A stretch of DNA of 64,000 nt from JALZUR01 sp965205365 (GCA_965205365.1 CBDBGT010000013.1:186001-250000); one strand, 5' to 3'. Positions 47,888 to 58,413 are shown, numbered from the stretch's first letter. Translations and numbers: made by a program. Notes: a model not told the origin generated them from the sequence alone.

Positions 47888-49449
47888 TGCTTAATATTAA
47901 GAATTTAAACTCTTCAGGTATCGATGCCATAGTGCTTTTTAAAGTAAGTATAATCGCTTTATTTGCCACATACTTTCTAATTGAAATGCAAATATGGCAA
48001 ACTATTCTTTCAAAGGAAATTCTTTATAAAAAGGCGATTATACTATCATTTTTTTGTGCTTTATATTTTGGAATATATAATATAAAAGAGAAATTAAAAT
48101 TTAAAAATTTAATTTTAATTCTTTGTTTTTTTGACATTTTTTTTATTACTGCTTATTCTTTTTACTCTCCAATTCCTGTTAATCTTTTTGTGGGAATTTT
48201 AAGTTTAAATATTTTAATTGCTGGCTTTAATCTATCACTGTTAAACCTTGGAGTGATCGCTAGTCTATCTGTATTCACATTAACAATATTTTTAAATACC
48301 AAAGGTCTTTTAGAAACAAAATATAATTTTATTTATATCTTTTTAAATTCTTTAAGTTTTGTAATTTATGGCGGAGCCTCATACTTTCTTAAAAATTTCT
48401 TAAAAGAAAATAAAGGTGAAGTGACAATTCTCACTAAACATTTGTTTAAGGAAAGGGAGTTAAATAAAGCTGTGTTAAGCTCTTTAAAGACTTCAGTTTT
48501 TATAACAGAGTATGGGGGAGTGCTTCGACCACTTAATGATGCAGCAAAAAAAATTCTTAGTCATGACATGGCTAAAGTGTTAAAGCCCCTTAGTAGGAAT
48601 TTTACTACTAAAGAAAGCTCTGCTGAAGAAATTAAGGTTCATGGTAGATTCTATAATGTATATAAATCTGGTTTAAAATCAAATTCAAACCCACAACACA
48701 TAAAACAAAATGTTTTACTAGTAAACGATGAGACAAGGAGTAAGAAAATTCAAAGAGAGCTTGAAGAAGCTCGCAAGCTTTCAGCCATTGGAACTTTATC
48801 AGCAGGCCTAGCCCATGAAATTAGAAACCCTCTTGCAGGCATAAGCGGAAGCATTCAGCTTCTCAAAGAAGGCCTTACTGACGCTAAAGATTCTAAAAAA
48901 CTTTTTAATACAGTGATTAAAGAAATTGATAGGCTAAATTTACTAATTATAGATTTTTTAAATTTTGCACGTCCGGAAATATCTTTAATAGATAAAATTC
49001 AAGTTTCAAATTTTCTTCAAGATATTGTTCTTTTATTACGGCAAGACCCTCGATCAAAAGATGTACAGATTAAGATTGATTGTGAAGCTCATGAACTTTT
49101 AGTTGATCAACATAAACTAAAACAAGTTTTTATAAATCTTATTGTTAATAGTTTTCAAGCATTTTCTAAAGAACAAAAAAACTTACTAAAAAATAAAGGA
49201 CAAATTTGCCAAATTGTTATTTTAGGAGAAAAACTAGACTCTGGTTATAGGCTTAAAGTCAGGGACAATGGTAAGGGTATAAAAAAATCAGAATTAAATT
49301 TAATTTTTGAACCATTTCATACGACAAAGGACAAGGGAACAGGCTTGGGTTTGGCATTAACTCATCGTATTCTAGATAAACATGGTGCAAGGATTTCAGT
49401 AGAAAGCCAGCTTGAAAAAGGAACAGTGTTTACAGTTCTTTTTAAATAA
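47887..49449 (+). CDS. pilS: Sensor histidine kinase PilS
   Basis: A 520-residue kinase with about six N-terminal membrane helices (residues 14-175), a PAS-like linker, a HisKA domain with the phosphorylated histidine in AGLAHEIRNPLAGISGSIQ near 310, and an ATPase domain with VRDNGKGI and GTGLGLALTHRIL. The operon position between pilC and an NtrC-like regulator identifies it as PilS, which in other bacteria senses pilin in the membrane. The start overlaps pilC by one base. Confidence 0.88.
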   Translation: MLNIKNLNSSGIDAIVLFKVSIIALFATYFLIEMQIWQTILSKEILYKKAIILSFFCALYFGIYNIKEKLKFKNLILILCFFDIFFITAYSFYSPIPVNLFVGILSLNILIAGFNLSLLNLGVIASLSVFTLTIFLNTKGLLETKYNFIYIFLNSLSFVIYGGASYFLKNFLKENKGEVTILTKHLFKERELNKAVLSSLKTSVFITEYGGVLRPLNDAAKKILSHDMAKVLKPLSRNFTTKESSAEEIKVHGRFYNVYKSGLKSNSNPQHIKQNVLLVNDETRSKKIQRELEEARKLSAIGTLSAGLAHEIRNPLAGISGSIQLLKEGLTDAKDSKKLFNTVIKEIDRLNLLIIDFLNFARPEISLIDKIQVSNFLQDIVLLLRQDPRSKDVQIKIDCEAHELLVDQHKLKQVFINLIVNSFQAFSKEQKNLLKNKGQICQIVILGEKLDSGYRLKVRDNGKGIKKSELNLIFEPFHTTKDKGTGLGLALTHRILDKHGARISVESQLEKGTVFTVLFK

Positions 49450-49496
49450 ACTGTGTGTTTATAAGCAACTGTTAAAACTCTAATGAAAGGACTATC

Positions 49497-50912
49497 ATGA
49501 GTGTAAAACAAAAAATTCTTATAGCAGACGATGAGGCTTCAATAAGAGAGTTTCTTGAAATTATGCTTAAGAAAGAGAAGAAGTATGAAATTACTCTAGC
49601 TGAAGATGGCGAAAAAGCCATCCAAATATTAAAGAAAAAAACTTTTGATCTCGTAATTTCAGATTTACAAATGCCTAAAAAAACAGGACTGGATATTTTA
49701 ACGTACATTAACCAAATGTGCCCTCAAACAGTTTTTATGTTGATCACTGCATTTGGCTCTACTGAAATTGCTGTAGAAGCAATGAAGCTTGGAGCTTATG
49801 ATTATATTACAAAACCTTTTAAACTTGATGAGGTGAGCATCAACATTTCTCATGCCTTAGAAAGTGTTAAACTTAAAAAAGAAAATAGAATACTAAAAAG
49901 AGAGCTTAAAAAAACCTACAACTTTGAAAACCTTGTAGGTAACAGTGAGAAAATGCATAAAATCTACCACATTGTTAAGCGTATAAGCTTAGCTCCAACA
50001 AATGTTTTAGTTACTGGTGAAAGTGGAACAGGTAAAGAAATCATTGCAAAAGCCATTCATTATAATAGCCCATTAAAAGAAGCTCCTTTTATAACAGTAA
50101 ACTGTGGTGCTATCCCTGAAAATCTTATAGAATCAGAAATGTTTGGGCATAAAAAAGGCTCATTTACAGGAGCTGTTCAAGATAAAATGGGTCTGTTTCA
50201 AGCTGCTCATGGTGGAACTTTATTTTTAGATGAAATTGGAGAACTCCCGCTTAACGTTCAAGTAAAGCTTTTAAGAGCCTTACAAGAAAGAATTATTAGA
50301 CCTGTAGGCTCAACTAAGAATATAAAAATTGACTTAAGAATTATTGCCGCAACCAATAGAAACCTTGAAGATATGATTAGTCAGGGCACATTTAGGCAAG
50401 ACCTTTATTATCGATTAAATGTAATCAATATTCATGCTCCACCATTAAAAGACAGAAAAGAAGATATTCCCCTTCTAGCCATGCATTTTCTACATAAGTT
50501 TAATGAAAAATTTGAACGTAATGTAAGTAACATTTCAACTGAAGCTTTAGATAAATTAAAAAACTATAACTTTCCTGGAAATGTAAGGGAATTAGAAAAT
50601 ATTATTGAACGCTCCATGGCTTTAGAAGTTGGAAGCTCTATTTTACCTGAATCACTTCCACCCCTGGTTCAAACAACATCGGGTAAAAAATATCCATCAA
50701 CCCATGAAGTTGTGATCACGGATAGTGGAGTTGAGCTTGATAAGATTATGGATCAAATTGAAAAAGAAATGCTACTTAAAGCCATGCATACTTCAAAAGG
50801 TATAAAAAAACATGCCGCAAAACTTTTAGGCATTTCCTTTCGATCAATGAGATACAGAGCAGAAAAACATAACTTAAATGCTCTTTTAGATGATGAAGAA
50901 ATGGCGTCCTAA
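49497..50912 (+). CDS. pilR: Sigma-54-dependent response regulator PilR
   Basis: A 471-residue NtrC-family activator: receiver domain (phosphoacceptor aspartate in LVISDLQMPKKTG), AAA+ domain with Walker A GESGTGKE, the sigma-54 loop GSFTGA intact, Walker B LFLDEIGE, and a C-terminal Fis helix-turn-helix (KHAAKLLGISFRSMRYRAEK). It follows pilS by 47 bases and probably switches on pilin genes. Its intact loop contrasts with the altered one at 40.3 kb. Confidence 0.92.
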   Translation: MSVKQKILIADDEASIREFLEIMLKKEKKYEITLAEDGEKAIQILKKKTFDLVISDLQMPKKTGLDILTYINQMCPQTVFMLITAFGSTEIAVEAMKLGAYDYITKPFKLDEVSINISHALESVKLKKENRILKRELKKTYNFENLVGNSEKMHKIYHIVKRISLAPTNVLVTGESGTGKEIIAKAIHYNSPLKEAPFITVNCGAIPENLIESEMFGHKKGSFTGAVQDKMGLFQAAHGGTLFLDEIGELPLNVQVKLLRALQERIIRPVGSTKNIKIDLRIIAATNRNLEDMISQGTFRQDLYYRLNVINIHAPPLKDRKEDIPLLAMHFLHKFNEKFERNVSNISTEALDKLKNYNFPGNVRELENIIERSMALEVGSSILPESLPPLVQTTSGKKYPSTHEVVITDSGVELDKIMDQIEKEMLLKAMHTSKGIKKHAAKLLGISFRSMRYRAEKHNLNALLDDEEMAS

Positions 50913-51346
50913 AGATTAGGATCCCATAGTTGATTAGAGGGGAAAACCAAAAACCGTTGATTCTTAAGTGTTAAACACCTATTTTTTCTGCCTCATTTTT
51001 CATTCTCACTCACCACTTAAATAGTGAAGCTTCTTCCCCTTAGGAAACAATGTTATTGCCGCAATGCCCCGTATTTTTCTCACTGCCTTTTCCACCTCTG
51101 GTGTAAACAGGCAAAAAGGGCTCTAGCCTCCTTTACAAGGCCACAGCCCCTTCCTCTAAAGTTATCTTAAGCGCTCTAAAAAAACCCTCAAAGCACTAAA
51201 AAAAACTCCCTCATTTAAAGCCTGCTTTCCTTAAGCTTAAAACACGGCAATAGCTAATATATTTAGTGATTTTTTAATTGAACTCAGTCATAACCTACGA
51301 GTAAAGTTGCCATTTTTATAACTTATAGTACACGGAAAGGGGGCTT
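50913..51346. other. Gene-free stretch between pilR and asnS
   Basis: About 430 bases. I see no reading frame, RNA gene or clear terminator. The asnS promoter should lie near the right end. Confidence 0.4.
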
Positions 51347-52645
51347 ATGAAAAACAGAGTTTATATTTCTCATCTAAACAAACACGTTGGTGAAGAGGTT
51401 TGTTTAAACGGCTGGGTGTATAATGTTCGAGCCTCTAGTAAAAAAATTAAATTTTTAATCTTAAGAGATGGAACAGGGCTTTGCCAGTGTGTTTATTTTA
51501 GTGGTGAATGCCATGACAGTTCTTTAAAAAATTTTGAAGACTTAACACAAGAATCAGCTGTCCGTGTTTGGGGTACAGTTAAAAAAGAGCCAAGAAGCCC
51601 CGGTGGTTTTGAACTTTCAGCAAGCCGGTTTAAAATTTTATCTAAAGCACACCATTACCCAATCACTCCAAAAGAACACGGCACTGACTTTTTAATGAAC
51701 CACAGACACCTTTGGCTCCGGTCAAAAAGACAGCACTCTATTATACGTATACGCAGTCAAATTATTCAAGCCTGTCGTGAGTTCTTTGACACAAGAAACT
51801 TTACCCTTTGTGATGCCCCCCTTTTAACTCCAAATGCCTGTGAAGGAACTTCTACTTTATTTGAAACAAAGTATTTTAATGGAAGTGCTTATTTATCACA
51901 GAGTGGTCAACTTTATAGTGAAGCTACAGCACTTGCACATGGTAAAGTCTATTGCTTTGGCCCAACCTTTAGAGCTGAGAAATCTAAAACTAGGCGTCAC
52001 CTTCTAGAGTTTTGGATGATTGAGCCTGAAGTTGCCTTCAATGATTTAGATGACAATATGGAACTGGCTGAAGAGTTTGTAGTTCATGTTGTACAATCTA
52101 CTCTTAAAAAATGTGCCTCTGAGCTAGCAATTCTAGAAAGAAACACAAAAAACCTTGAAGCTATAACAGGAAAATTTCCACGACTTCACTATAAGGAAGC
52201 CTGCAAAATCATCTTAAAAGAAAATCCTAATTTTAAAACTGGAGATGATTTTGGCGCCATGGAGGAAACTATAATAAGTTCACATTTTAATAAACCCGTC
52301 TTTATTCACAACTACCCTACTAAAATCAAAGCCTTTTACATGAAAGAAGACCCTAATAACTCAGAGGAAAGCCTAAGCTGTGATTTATTAGCCACTGAAG
52401 GCTATGGAGAACTCATTGGAGGTGGACAAAGAGAGGATTCTTATGACTACCTTCTAGCCAAAATCAAAGAACACAACCTAAACCCTGAAGATTTTAACTG
52501 GTACCTAGATCTTAGAAAATATGGCTCAGTCCCCCACTCAGGCTTTGGAATGGGTATTGAGCGTTGTGTTTCATGGGTTACAGGAATTCATCATATTCGT
52601 GAGTCCATTCCTTTTCCAAGAATGTATGGGCGAAGCAAACCATAA
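51347..52645 (+). CDS. asnS: Asparaginyl-tRNA synthetase
   Basis: A class IIb synthetase of 432 residues. The N-terminal OB-fold anticodon domain has VCLNGWVYNVRASSKKIKFL; the catalytic core has motif 2 in FGPTFRAEKSKTRRHLLEFW near 205, IGGGQREDSYDYL near 358 and motif 3 GFGMGIERCVSWVTG near 403. EFWMIEPE with this spacing separates it from aspartyl enzymes. Its presence means Asn-tRNA can be made directly. Confidence 0.93.
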   Translation: MKNRVYISHLNKHVGEEVCLNGWVYNVRASSKKIKFLILRDGTGLCQCVYFSGECHDSSLKNFEDLTQESAVRVWGTVKKEPRSPGGFELSASRFKILSKAHHYPITPKEHGTDFLMNHRHLWLRSKRQHSIIRIRSQIIQACREFFDTRNFTLCDAPLLTPNACEGTSTLFETKYFNGSAYLSQSGQLYSEATALAHGKVYCFGPTFRAEKSKTRRHLLEFWMIEPEVAFNDLDDNMELAEEFVVHVVQSTLKKCASELAILERNTKNLEAITGKFPRLHYKEACKIILKENPNFKTGDDFGAMEETIISSHFNKPVFIHNYPTKIKAFYMKEDPNNSEESLSCDLLATEGYGELIGGGQREDSYDYLLAKIKEHNLNPEDFNWYLDLRKYGSVPHSGFGMGIERCVSWVTGIHHIRESIPFPRMYGRSKP

Positions 52646-52684
52646 TTAAAACTTTTAGAAAACTCACTTAAGACTGGAGAAAAT

Positions 52685-54241
52685 ATGGAACTCACCCATG
52701 AAGAACAACTTGAAAGATTAGATAAGAAAAACCAGGCTGCCCTTATGGGGGGTGGAAAGGAAAAAAACACCAAACAAAAAGCTGGCGAACGTCTAACAGC
52801 ACGAGAGCGCCTTGATGTTCTTTTAGACCCAGCTTCTTTTGTTGAGCTTGACCGCTTTGTAACTCACCACTGTACTAATTTTGGAATGGAGAAAAATAAG
52901 CTTAGTGGTGACGGCGTTGTGGCTGGATACGGCCGTATAAATGGAAGACTCGTTTACGTCTTTAGCCAAGATTTTACGATTTTAGGTGGAAGTATGTCTC
53001 GCACCACGGCTAACAAAATCATAAAAATTATGGATTTAGCCGCAGAAAATGGAGCACCTATTATTGGAATTTCAGATTCAGGCGGTGCTCGTATTCAAGA
53101 AGGTGTTCAGGCCCTTAGCGGATACGGAGATATCTTTTTTAGAAACACTCGCTATTCTGGCTTAATTCCACAAATTTCTGCAGTCATGGGGCCTTCTGCT
53201 GGGGGAGCCGTATACAGCCCCTCCCTCACTGACTTCACATTTATGGTGAAAAATACAAGCTATATGTTTGTAACAGGGCCTGATGTTATTAAAACAGTCA
53301 CCCACGAAGAGGTTACAAAAGAAGAACTTGGTGGAGCTCAAACTCATAATAAAAAATCTGGAGTAGCACACTTTGCTGCAGAAAATGACAAGCACTTATT
53401 ACTCCTAATCCGTGAACTTTTAAGTTTTATTCCTAGTAACAACCTTGATGATCCACCAAAATTAACAAGTGACAACCTACGCAACCATACAAACCAAAGT
53501 ATCAACCAACTTATTCCAATAAATTCAAAAAAACCCTACGATATAAAAGACCTTATTAAAAAAGTTGTTGATGACAGCTACTTTTTTGAAATTCATCAAC
53601 ACTTTGCTGAAAATATTGTTGTTGGCTTTGCAAGATTCAACGGTCACTCTGTTGGTATCATTGCAAATCAACCACAGGTTTTAGCTGGTTGTTTAAATAT
53701 CAACGCCAGCAGAAAAGCTGCAAGGTTTATTAGGTTTTGTGACGCCTTTAACATACCTTTAGTGAGCTTTGTTGATGTTCCCGGATTTTTACCCGGAGCA
53801 GAGCAGGAATGGAATGGTGTCATCACCCATGGAGCAAAACTTGTTTATGCTTATGCTGAAGCCACTGTTCCAAAAATCACTGTTATCACCAGAAAAGCTT
53901 ATGGCGGTGCATATATTGTAATGGCTTCAAAACATATTGGTGCGGATATAAATCTTGCATACCCTGGGGCAGAAATTGCCGTTATGGGAGCCGAGGGTGC
54001 TGTTAACATTATCTTTAGGCGAGATATTCTTAAGGCTCTTAACCCAGAAACTGCAAAAGCACAGATTATCACAGACTATGAAGAAAAATTTAACAACCCT
54101 TACGTAGCAGCAGAACTTGGATATATTGATGAAGTGATTGAGCCCTCTATGACAAGAAAAAGAATCATTGATTCCATTGAAATGCTTAAAAATAAACGAT
54201 CAAACTTACCACACAAAAAACATGGCAGTTGTCCACTATAG
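52685..54241 (+). CDS. Acyl-CoA (propionyl/acetyl-CoA) carboxylase carboxyltransferase subunit
   Basis: A 518-residue PccB/MmdA-type carboxyltransferase with two crotonase-like halves. GERLTARERLDVLLDPASF near residue 32, GGSMSRTTANKI, ISDSGGARIQEGVQAL near 137 and GPSAGGAVYSP near 176 make the N-half; VGIIANQPQVLAGCLNINAS, FVDVPGFLPGAEQEW and RKAYGGAYIVMASKHIGAD make the C-half. It moves carboxyl from biotin to an acyl-CoA. The biotin carboxylase and carrier genes follow within a few bases. Confidence 0.93.
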   Translation: MELTHEEQLERLDKKNQAALMGGGKEKNTKQKAGERLTARERLDVLLDPASFVELDRFVTHHCTNFGMEKNKLSGDGVVAGYGRINGRLVYVFSQDFTILGGSMSRTTANKIIKIMDLAAENGAPIIGISDSGGARIQEGVQALSGYGDIFFRNTRYSGLIPQISAVMGPSAGGAVYSPSLTDFTFMVKNTSYMFVTGPDVIKTVTHEEVTKEELGGAQTHNKKSGVAHFAAENDKHLLLLIRELLSFIPSNNLDDPPKLTSDNLRNHTNQSINQLIPINSKKPYDIKDLIKKVVDDSYFFEIHQHFAENIVVGFARFNGHSVGIIANQPQVLAGCLNINASRKAARFIRFCDAFNIPLVSFVDVPGFLPGAEQEWNGVITHGAKLVYAYAEATVPKITVITRKAYGGAYIVMASKHIGADINLAYPGAEIAVMGAEGAVNIIFRRDILKALNPETAKAQIITDYEEKFNNPYVAAELGYIDEVIEPSMTRKRIIDSIEMLKNKRSNLPHKKHGSCPL

Positions 54242-54251
54242 GAGATAAACA

Positions 54252-55751
54252 GTGTTTAAGAAAATATTAGTCGCAAATAGAGGAGAAATTGCATTACGCA
54301 TTAACCGTGCTGCTCGGGAAATGGGTGTTGAAACAGTGTGTATTTACAGTGAAGCTGATAGAACAAGCCTTCATGTTCTTCTAGCTGATGAGGCCTATGA
54401 AATTGGCCCTGCACCAAGTAGGGATTCTTATTTAAAAATTGATAAAATCATTAAAATTGCTAAAACCGCTAAAGTTGAAGCCATTCACCCTGGATATGGT
54501 TTTTTAAGTGAGTCCAGTGCTTTTGCAAAAGCTGTAATGGACGCTGGCTTAGTGTTTATTGGTGCTACACAAAAAAATATTGAGCAAATGGGCGACAAGC
54601 TTGCTGCTCGTAAGCTTATGAAAAAGGTCAATGTCCCTATTGTTCCTGGAAGTGAAGGAGAAGTAACCTCTTTTAAAGAAGCAAAAAAATGGGCTAAAAT
54701 AATTGGCTACCCCTTAATGATCAAAGCTTCTGCTGGCGGAGGGGGAAAGGGAATTCGTGTTGTTTCAAAAGATGAAGAATTAGAGCACAGCTTTAAAGCC
54801 GCACAGTCTGAAGGCAAGAACTACTTTAGCAATGACACCGTATTCATGGAAAGATTCATTCAAAACCCAAAACATATTGAAATTCAAATTTTTGGAGACG
54901 CTTATAATAATGTAGTTCATCTTTTTGAAAGAGAGTGCTCCCTTCAAAGAAGGCATCAAAAAATAATCGAAGAGGCTCCAAGTATTTCTATTTCTGATGA
55001 CATTAGAAGAAAAATGGGTGAAGTAGCTGTGACGGCTGCAAAATCTATTAACTATCAGGGCGCTGGCACAATAGAATTTATTTTTGACAACACTACTAAA
55101 GATTTTTTCTTCATGGAAATGAACACAAGGCTTCAAGTTGAACACCCAGTAACAGAAGCTATTACCGGCATCGACCTTGTAAAAGAACAAATTAAAGTAG
55201 CTTTTGGCAAACCTCTAAGTTTTAAACAAGAAGATATTATTTCAAAAGGCCACTCCATAGAGCTTAGAATAAATGCTGAAGATCCAGAAACATTCTTACC
55301 AAGTGCAGGGAAAATAATAAGCTGTAGAATGCCCCAAGGTCCTTTTGTAAGATTTGATGGCTATATGTATGCAGGCTATGAAGTTCCTATTTATTATGAT
55401 CCCATGCTTGCAAAGCTTATTGTCTGGGGGGAGGATCGCAGCTCTTGTATCGCAAGACTTAAAAGAGCTTTAGCAGAATTCGCCGTAACAGGGATTAAAA
55501 CCAATACTGTTTTACATAAAAATATTATTGACCATCCTAAGTTTTTAGACGGATCTTATACAACACAGTTTATAGACAAAGAGCTTATCACAACAGATAA
55601 GAAAACTTTTTTTAAATATGTAAATGATGAAGTCTTCTTAATTAGCGCTGCACTTACAGCTTATCAAGAGAATAAAGAAAAAAAGGTTGAAAACACTTCA
55701 TCTATGGGGCGTTGGCGACAAACAATTCGTCAGGAAGTTTTAAAGAGGTAA
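54252..55751 (+). CDS. Biotin carboxylase subunit of acyl-CoA carboxylase
   Basis: A 499-residue ATP-grasp enzyme. FKKILVANRGEIALRI opens it, the ATP loop is KASAGGGGKGIRVV near 160, HIEIQIFGDAYNNVVHLFER follows, and the catalytic MNTRLQVEHPVTEAITG is near 290. It carboxylates biotin on the small carrier subunit encoded next. Length fits separate-subunit AccC; the carboxyltransferase partner type suggests a propionyl-CoA-like enzyme. Confidence 0.94.
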   Translation: MFKKILVANRGEIALRINRAAREMGVETVCIYSEADRTSLHVLLADEAYEIGPAPSRDSYLKIDKIIKIAKTAKVEAIHPGYGFLSESSAFAKAVMDAGLVFIGATQKNIEQMGDKLAARKLMKKVNVPIVPGSEGEVTSFKEAKKWAKIIGYPLMIKASAGGGGKGIRVVSKDEELEHSFKAAQSEGKNYFSNDTVFMERFIQNPKHIEIQIFGDAYNNVVHLFERECSLQRRHQKIIEEAPSISISDDIRRKMGEVAVTAAKSINYQGAGTIEFIFDNTTKDFFFMEMNTRLQVEHPVTEAITGIDLVKEQIKVAFGKPLSFKQEDIISKGHSIELRINAEDPETFLPSAGKIISCRMPQGPFVRFDGYMYAGYEVPIYYDPMLAKLIVWGEDRSSCIARLKRALAEFAVTGIKTNTVLHKNIIDHPKFLDGSYTTQFIDKELITTDKKTFFKYVNDEVFLISAALTAYQENKEKKVENTSSMGRWRQTIRQEVLKR

Positions 55752-55753
55752 TT

Positions 55754-56284
55754 ATGTTTTTTAAAGCAAAAGTGAATAAAACACCCTATGAGGTAACCGT
55801 TGAAGAAACCCGCAAAGAGTGGCGCATAACCTTTAAAAAAAACTCTTCTAAAAATTGGAAAAAAATAATTCTCCCCAAAAAAAGCTATCAGATAAATAAC
55901 GACTCTGTGAGTTTAATCTATAACAACTCTTCATACATTATAGATGTGAGAGCTCAGGGAACCAACTACAATATATACACAAGAGGATCCCACAGAAATG
56001 TGTCTATTCTAGATGATGAGCGTATTTTAAGAGACAGTTTAATGGGTGGAAGGTCTTTAGGTGGGCAGGAGAATTTAAAAGCTGGAATGCCAGGTAAAAT
56101 TGTAAAAATCTTTGTTAAACCTGGGGATGAGGTTAAAGCTAACGACTCTCTAGTCATTATGGAAGCCATGAAAATGGAGAATGAAATAAAAGCCTCTCAA
56201 GATTCTATTGTTCATAGAGTCCATGTAATAGAAGGAAACAATATTGAGTCTGGCTCTCTTTTAATCTCTTTTAGGTCCAAATAA
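55754..56284 (+). CDS. Biotin carboxyl carrier subunit of acyl-CoA carboxylase
   Basis: A 176-residue carrier. ATG 55754 is preferred over an earlier start inside the biotin carboxylase gene because AAGAGG precedes it. The C-terminal biotinyl domain has VIMEAMKMENEIKASQ with the biotinylated lysine. The N-terminal 90 residues resemble the short extra domain of actinobacterial/proteobacterial acyl-CoA carboxylase carriers. It completes the three-gene carboxylase. Confidence 0.9.
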   Translation: MFFKAKVNKTPYEVTVEETRKEWRITFKKNSSKNWKKIILPKKSYQINNDSVSLIYNNSSYIIDVRAQGTNYNIYTRGSHRNVSILDDERILRDSLMGGRSLGGQENLKAGMPGKIVKIFVKPGDEVKANDSLVIMEAMKMENEIKASQDSIVHRVHVIEGNNIESGSLLISFRSK

Positions 56285-57106
56285 AATTTCATTTAAAAAT
56301 AATTTAATTCTATTTATACGCTTCTTTTGCCAAGGTGCCGCTATGACAAGATCTCCATGATCTGCCTTATAAAAAAATCTACATATGTTATTATCATCTT
56401 TAACTGCAAAGGGAATCTGGTCTGATGACAGTAAAACTCCATCCCCAGATTTACCATATATACTTTCATAAAGACTTGCTGAAAATTTAAATTTAAACGA
56501 AAGATTTATATACTCATCTTCACTTCCAATAAACACAATTTTGTTTAAAAGACTCCTCTCCTCCACTACTCTCTTTAATTTTTTTCTCACATGATTAAAA
56601 TTAAATGACTCTAAATACGTTTTTATATATGACAATGAGCCCATGGCTCTTCCTAAACTAAACAAAAATCCTTTTTCTTCACCTAAAATAAAGAGTTTAT
56701 ATAAGGAAGAGCCATCTAAAGCTCCCTGAATTAAAAAAGCTTTCCTAAGTTTAATATCATTTTTCATTAAAAAATATAAAGTTTCTAAAGCCCCCTTACT
56801 ATGAGCAAAAAAAACAAATGCCTTCTTTTTATCCAGGGCCAATATTTTATCCTTTATTTCTAAAGCCATTTTTTCAAAAGTTTTTCCTGTAACACTATTA
56901 ATCCTTAAAATTTGACTCTCAGGAACACCAAAATCCAGTAAGTATCTTCTATACTCTGTCATATAAAATGGAATGATTTCATTAAATATTCCTGGAACAA
57001 TTACATAGTTATAACTTTTAAGCTCACTTCTAGATAAAAAATCACAATTTGCTACCCCCTTAAAAGGCAACATCATCAATACTATGGCAAATAGCTTTTT
57101 AATCAC
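56261..57106 (-). CDS. Exported alpha/beta-hydrolase-like protein
   Basis: A 281-residue protein starting at GTG 57106, two bases after the pfk stop (TTG 57118 is also possible). A signal peptide (LFAIVLMMLPFKGVANC) precedes a likely alpha/beta-hydrolase: YVIVPGIFNE, the nucleophile elbow FFAHSKGALETLYFL (GxSxG variant with A-H-S-K-G) and a late ADHGDLV holding a probable catalytic histidine. The substrate is unknown; an esterase or lipase-like role in the periplasm is inference. It overlaps the 3' end of the carrier gene on the other strand. Confidence 0.7.
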   Translation of the reverse strand: MIKKLFAIVLMMLPFKGVANCDFLSRSELKSYNYVIVPGIFNEIIPFYMTEYRRYLLDFGVPESQILRINSVTGKTFEKMALEIKDKILALDKKKAFVFFAHSKGALETLYFLMKNDIKLRKAFLIQGALDGSSLYKLFILGEEKGFLFSLGRAMGSLSYIKTYLESFNFNHVRKKLKRVVEERSLLNKIVFIGSEDEYINLSFKFKFSASLYESIYGKSGDGVLLSSDQIPFAVKDDNNICRFFYKADHGDLVIAAPWQKKRINRIKLFLNEILFGPKRD

Positions 57107-57107
57107 A

Positions 57108-58085
57108 TTAATTTGCAAGTGTTTTTAAAATAACCGCAGTTTTATCATTTAATATATTTACCTTACTCAACTCAAAAAAACTTTTAAAGTTTATAACACC
57201 TTTATTCTGTATAACAATACCCGAAGATTCACCAATTTGTACTGCCGCACAATAGCCCATTTTAGAGGCTAAAGACCGATCTTGTGCTAGTGGCGCCCCC
57301 CCTCTTTGAATATGACCTAAAATAACACTCTTACAGTCTATTTTAATATCCTTAACAATCCTGTCTTTAATTATTCTTGCTGCAAAAGACTCTTCCCCTT
57401 CTTTTTCTAAAGCAACAATTAAACTTGAAAGCTTTCCTTTTTGAATACTTTCTTTCACTTTACCTAAGGCCATGTTTAAAGAAAGCTCATCTGATAAATC
57501 CACAACACACTCTGCACCTGCAGAAAGTGCAACTTCATAGGCTAGTTTAGTTGATTTTCTTCCCATAACCTCTACAACAAAAGTCCTTTGATGAGAGCTT
57601 GCCGTATCCCTTATACGATCAATGGCTTGAACAGCAGTTTCTATAGATGTGGCATAGCCAATTGTATTTTCTGAATGCTCGTAATCATTATCTATTGTAC
57701 AAGGCACACCTATGACCTGTATATCAGGGTGTTCCATTTTAAAAACTTCAAGCCCCATAAAGGTTCCATTCCCCCCTAAGCCAATTAAACACTTAATATT
57801 CTCTTTTTTTAAAGTGTTAAACACCTTAGCCCGCCCTTCTTGGCCTCTAAACTCCTTACAGCGAGAAGTTTTTAGTATTGTCCCCCCCCTATGAATAATA
57901 TTTGCAACAGACCTTAAACCCAAGGGTTCAAATTTACACTCCATAAGCCCTTTATAGCCCTCAAAAAACCCTAAAACTTTATGCCCTTGGTGAATTGCCG
58001 TCCTGGTTACAGCTCGAATAGCTGCATTCATTCCCGGAGCATCTCCACCACTAGTAAAAATTGCTACTTTGCTCATTTCTGTCAT
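57108..58085 (-). CDS. pfkA: 6-phosphofructokinase
   Basis: Phosphorylates fructose 6-phosphate in glycolysis. The 325-residue protein has the ATP site FTSGGDAPGMNAAIRA near 11, the catalytic VPCTIDNDYEHSENTIGYAT near 128 (aspartate in TIDND) and GHIQRGGAPLAQDR near 255. Loop residues GGNGTFMG favour the ATP-type PfkA, but the pyrophosphate type cannot be ruled out by eye. Start is ATG 58085, or ATG 58076. It overlaps or abuts a hydrolase gene. Confidence 0.92.
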   Translation of the reverse strand: MTEMSKVAIFTSGGDAPGMNAAIRAVTRTAIHQGHKVLGFFEGYKGLMECKFEPLGLRSVANIIHRGGTILKTSRCKEFRGQEGRAKVFNTLKKENIKCLIGLGGNGTFMGLEVFKMEHPDIQVIGVPCTIDNDYEHSENTIGYATSIETAVQAIDRIRDTASSHQRTFVVEVMGRKSTKLAYEVALSAGAECVVDLSDELSLNMALGKVKESIQKGKLSSLIVALEKEGEESFAARIIKDRIVKDIKIDCKSVILGHIQRGGAPLAQDRSLASKMGYCAAVQIGESSGIVIQNKGVINFKSFFELSKVNILNDKTAVILKTLAN

Positions 58086-58413
58086 AAATCTTACTCTACA
58101 CCTTCTTTATAAATTAATCTATAAATTAAAAGAGCAGTTATTTTTTTTCTGACCCACTATTTATTAAAAAAATCTTTTCTTTTTTATTTAAAGTGTGAAA
58201 AAAACACCCACTTTAAACCCCCTTTTAAAAAAACTAAAAAGCACCCAAAGCCTTCACCCACACTCAATAAAAGCTTATAAGAACAGCCTTTAAAATAAAT
58301 TTTTTCAACCCTAGCTTAATGTGTGCCGTGGAACAACGCCAATCTCTACTATAAAAAAATTTATGTGTTTCTAGGCTTGCAAAAAAAATCGTTAGCCAAT
58401 AAATAGAGTAACT
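58086..58413. other. Gene-free divergent promoter region
   Basis: About 330 AT-rich bases between pfkA and an unknown plus-strand gene. Nothing specific is visible. Confidence 0.4.

Noticed and set aside
54780..55190. Minus-strand frame of 136 codons inside the biotin carboxylase gene.
   Set aside because: It is antisense to conserved ATP-grasp motifs.
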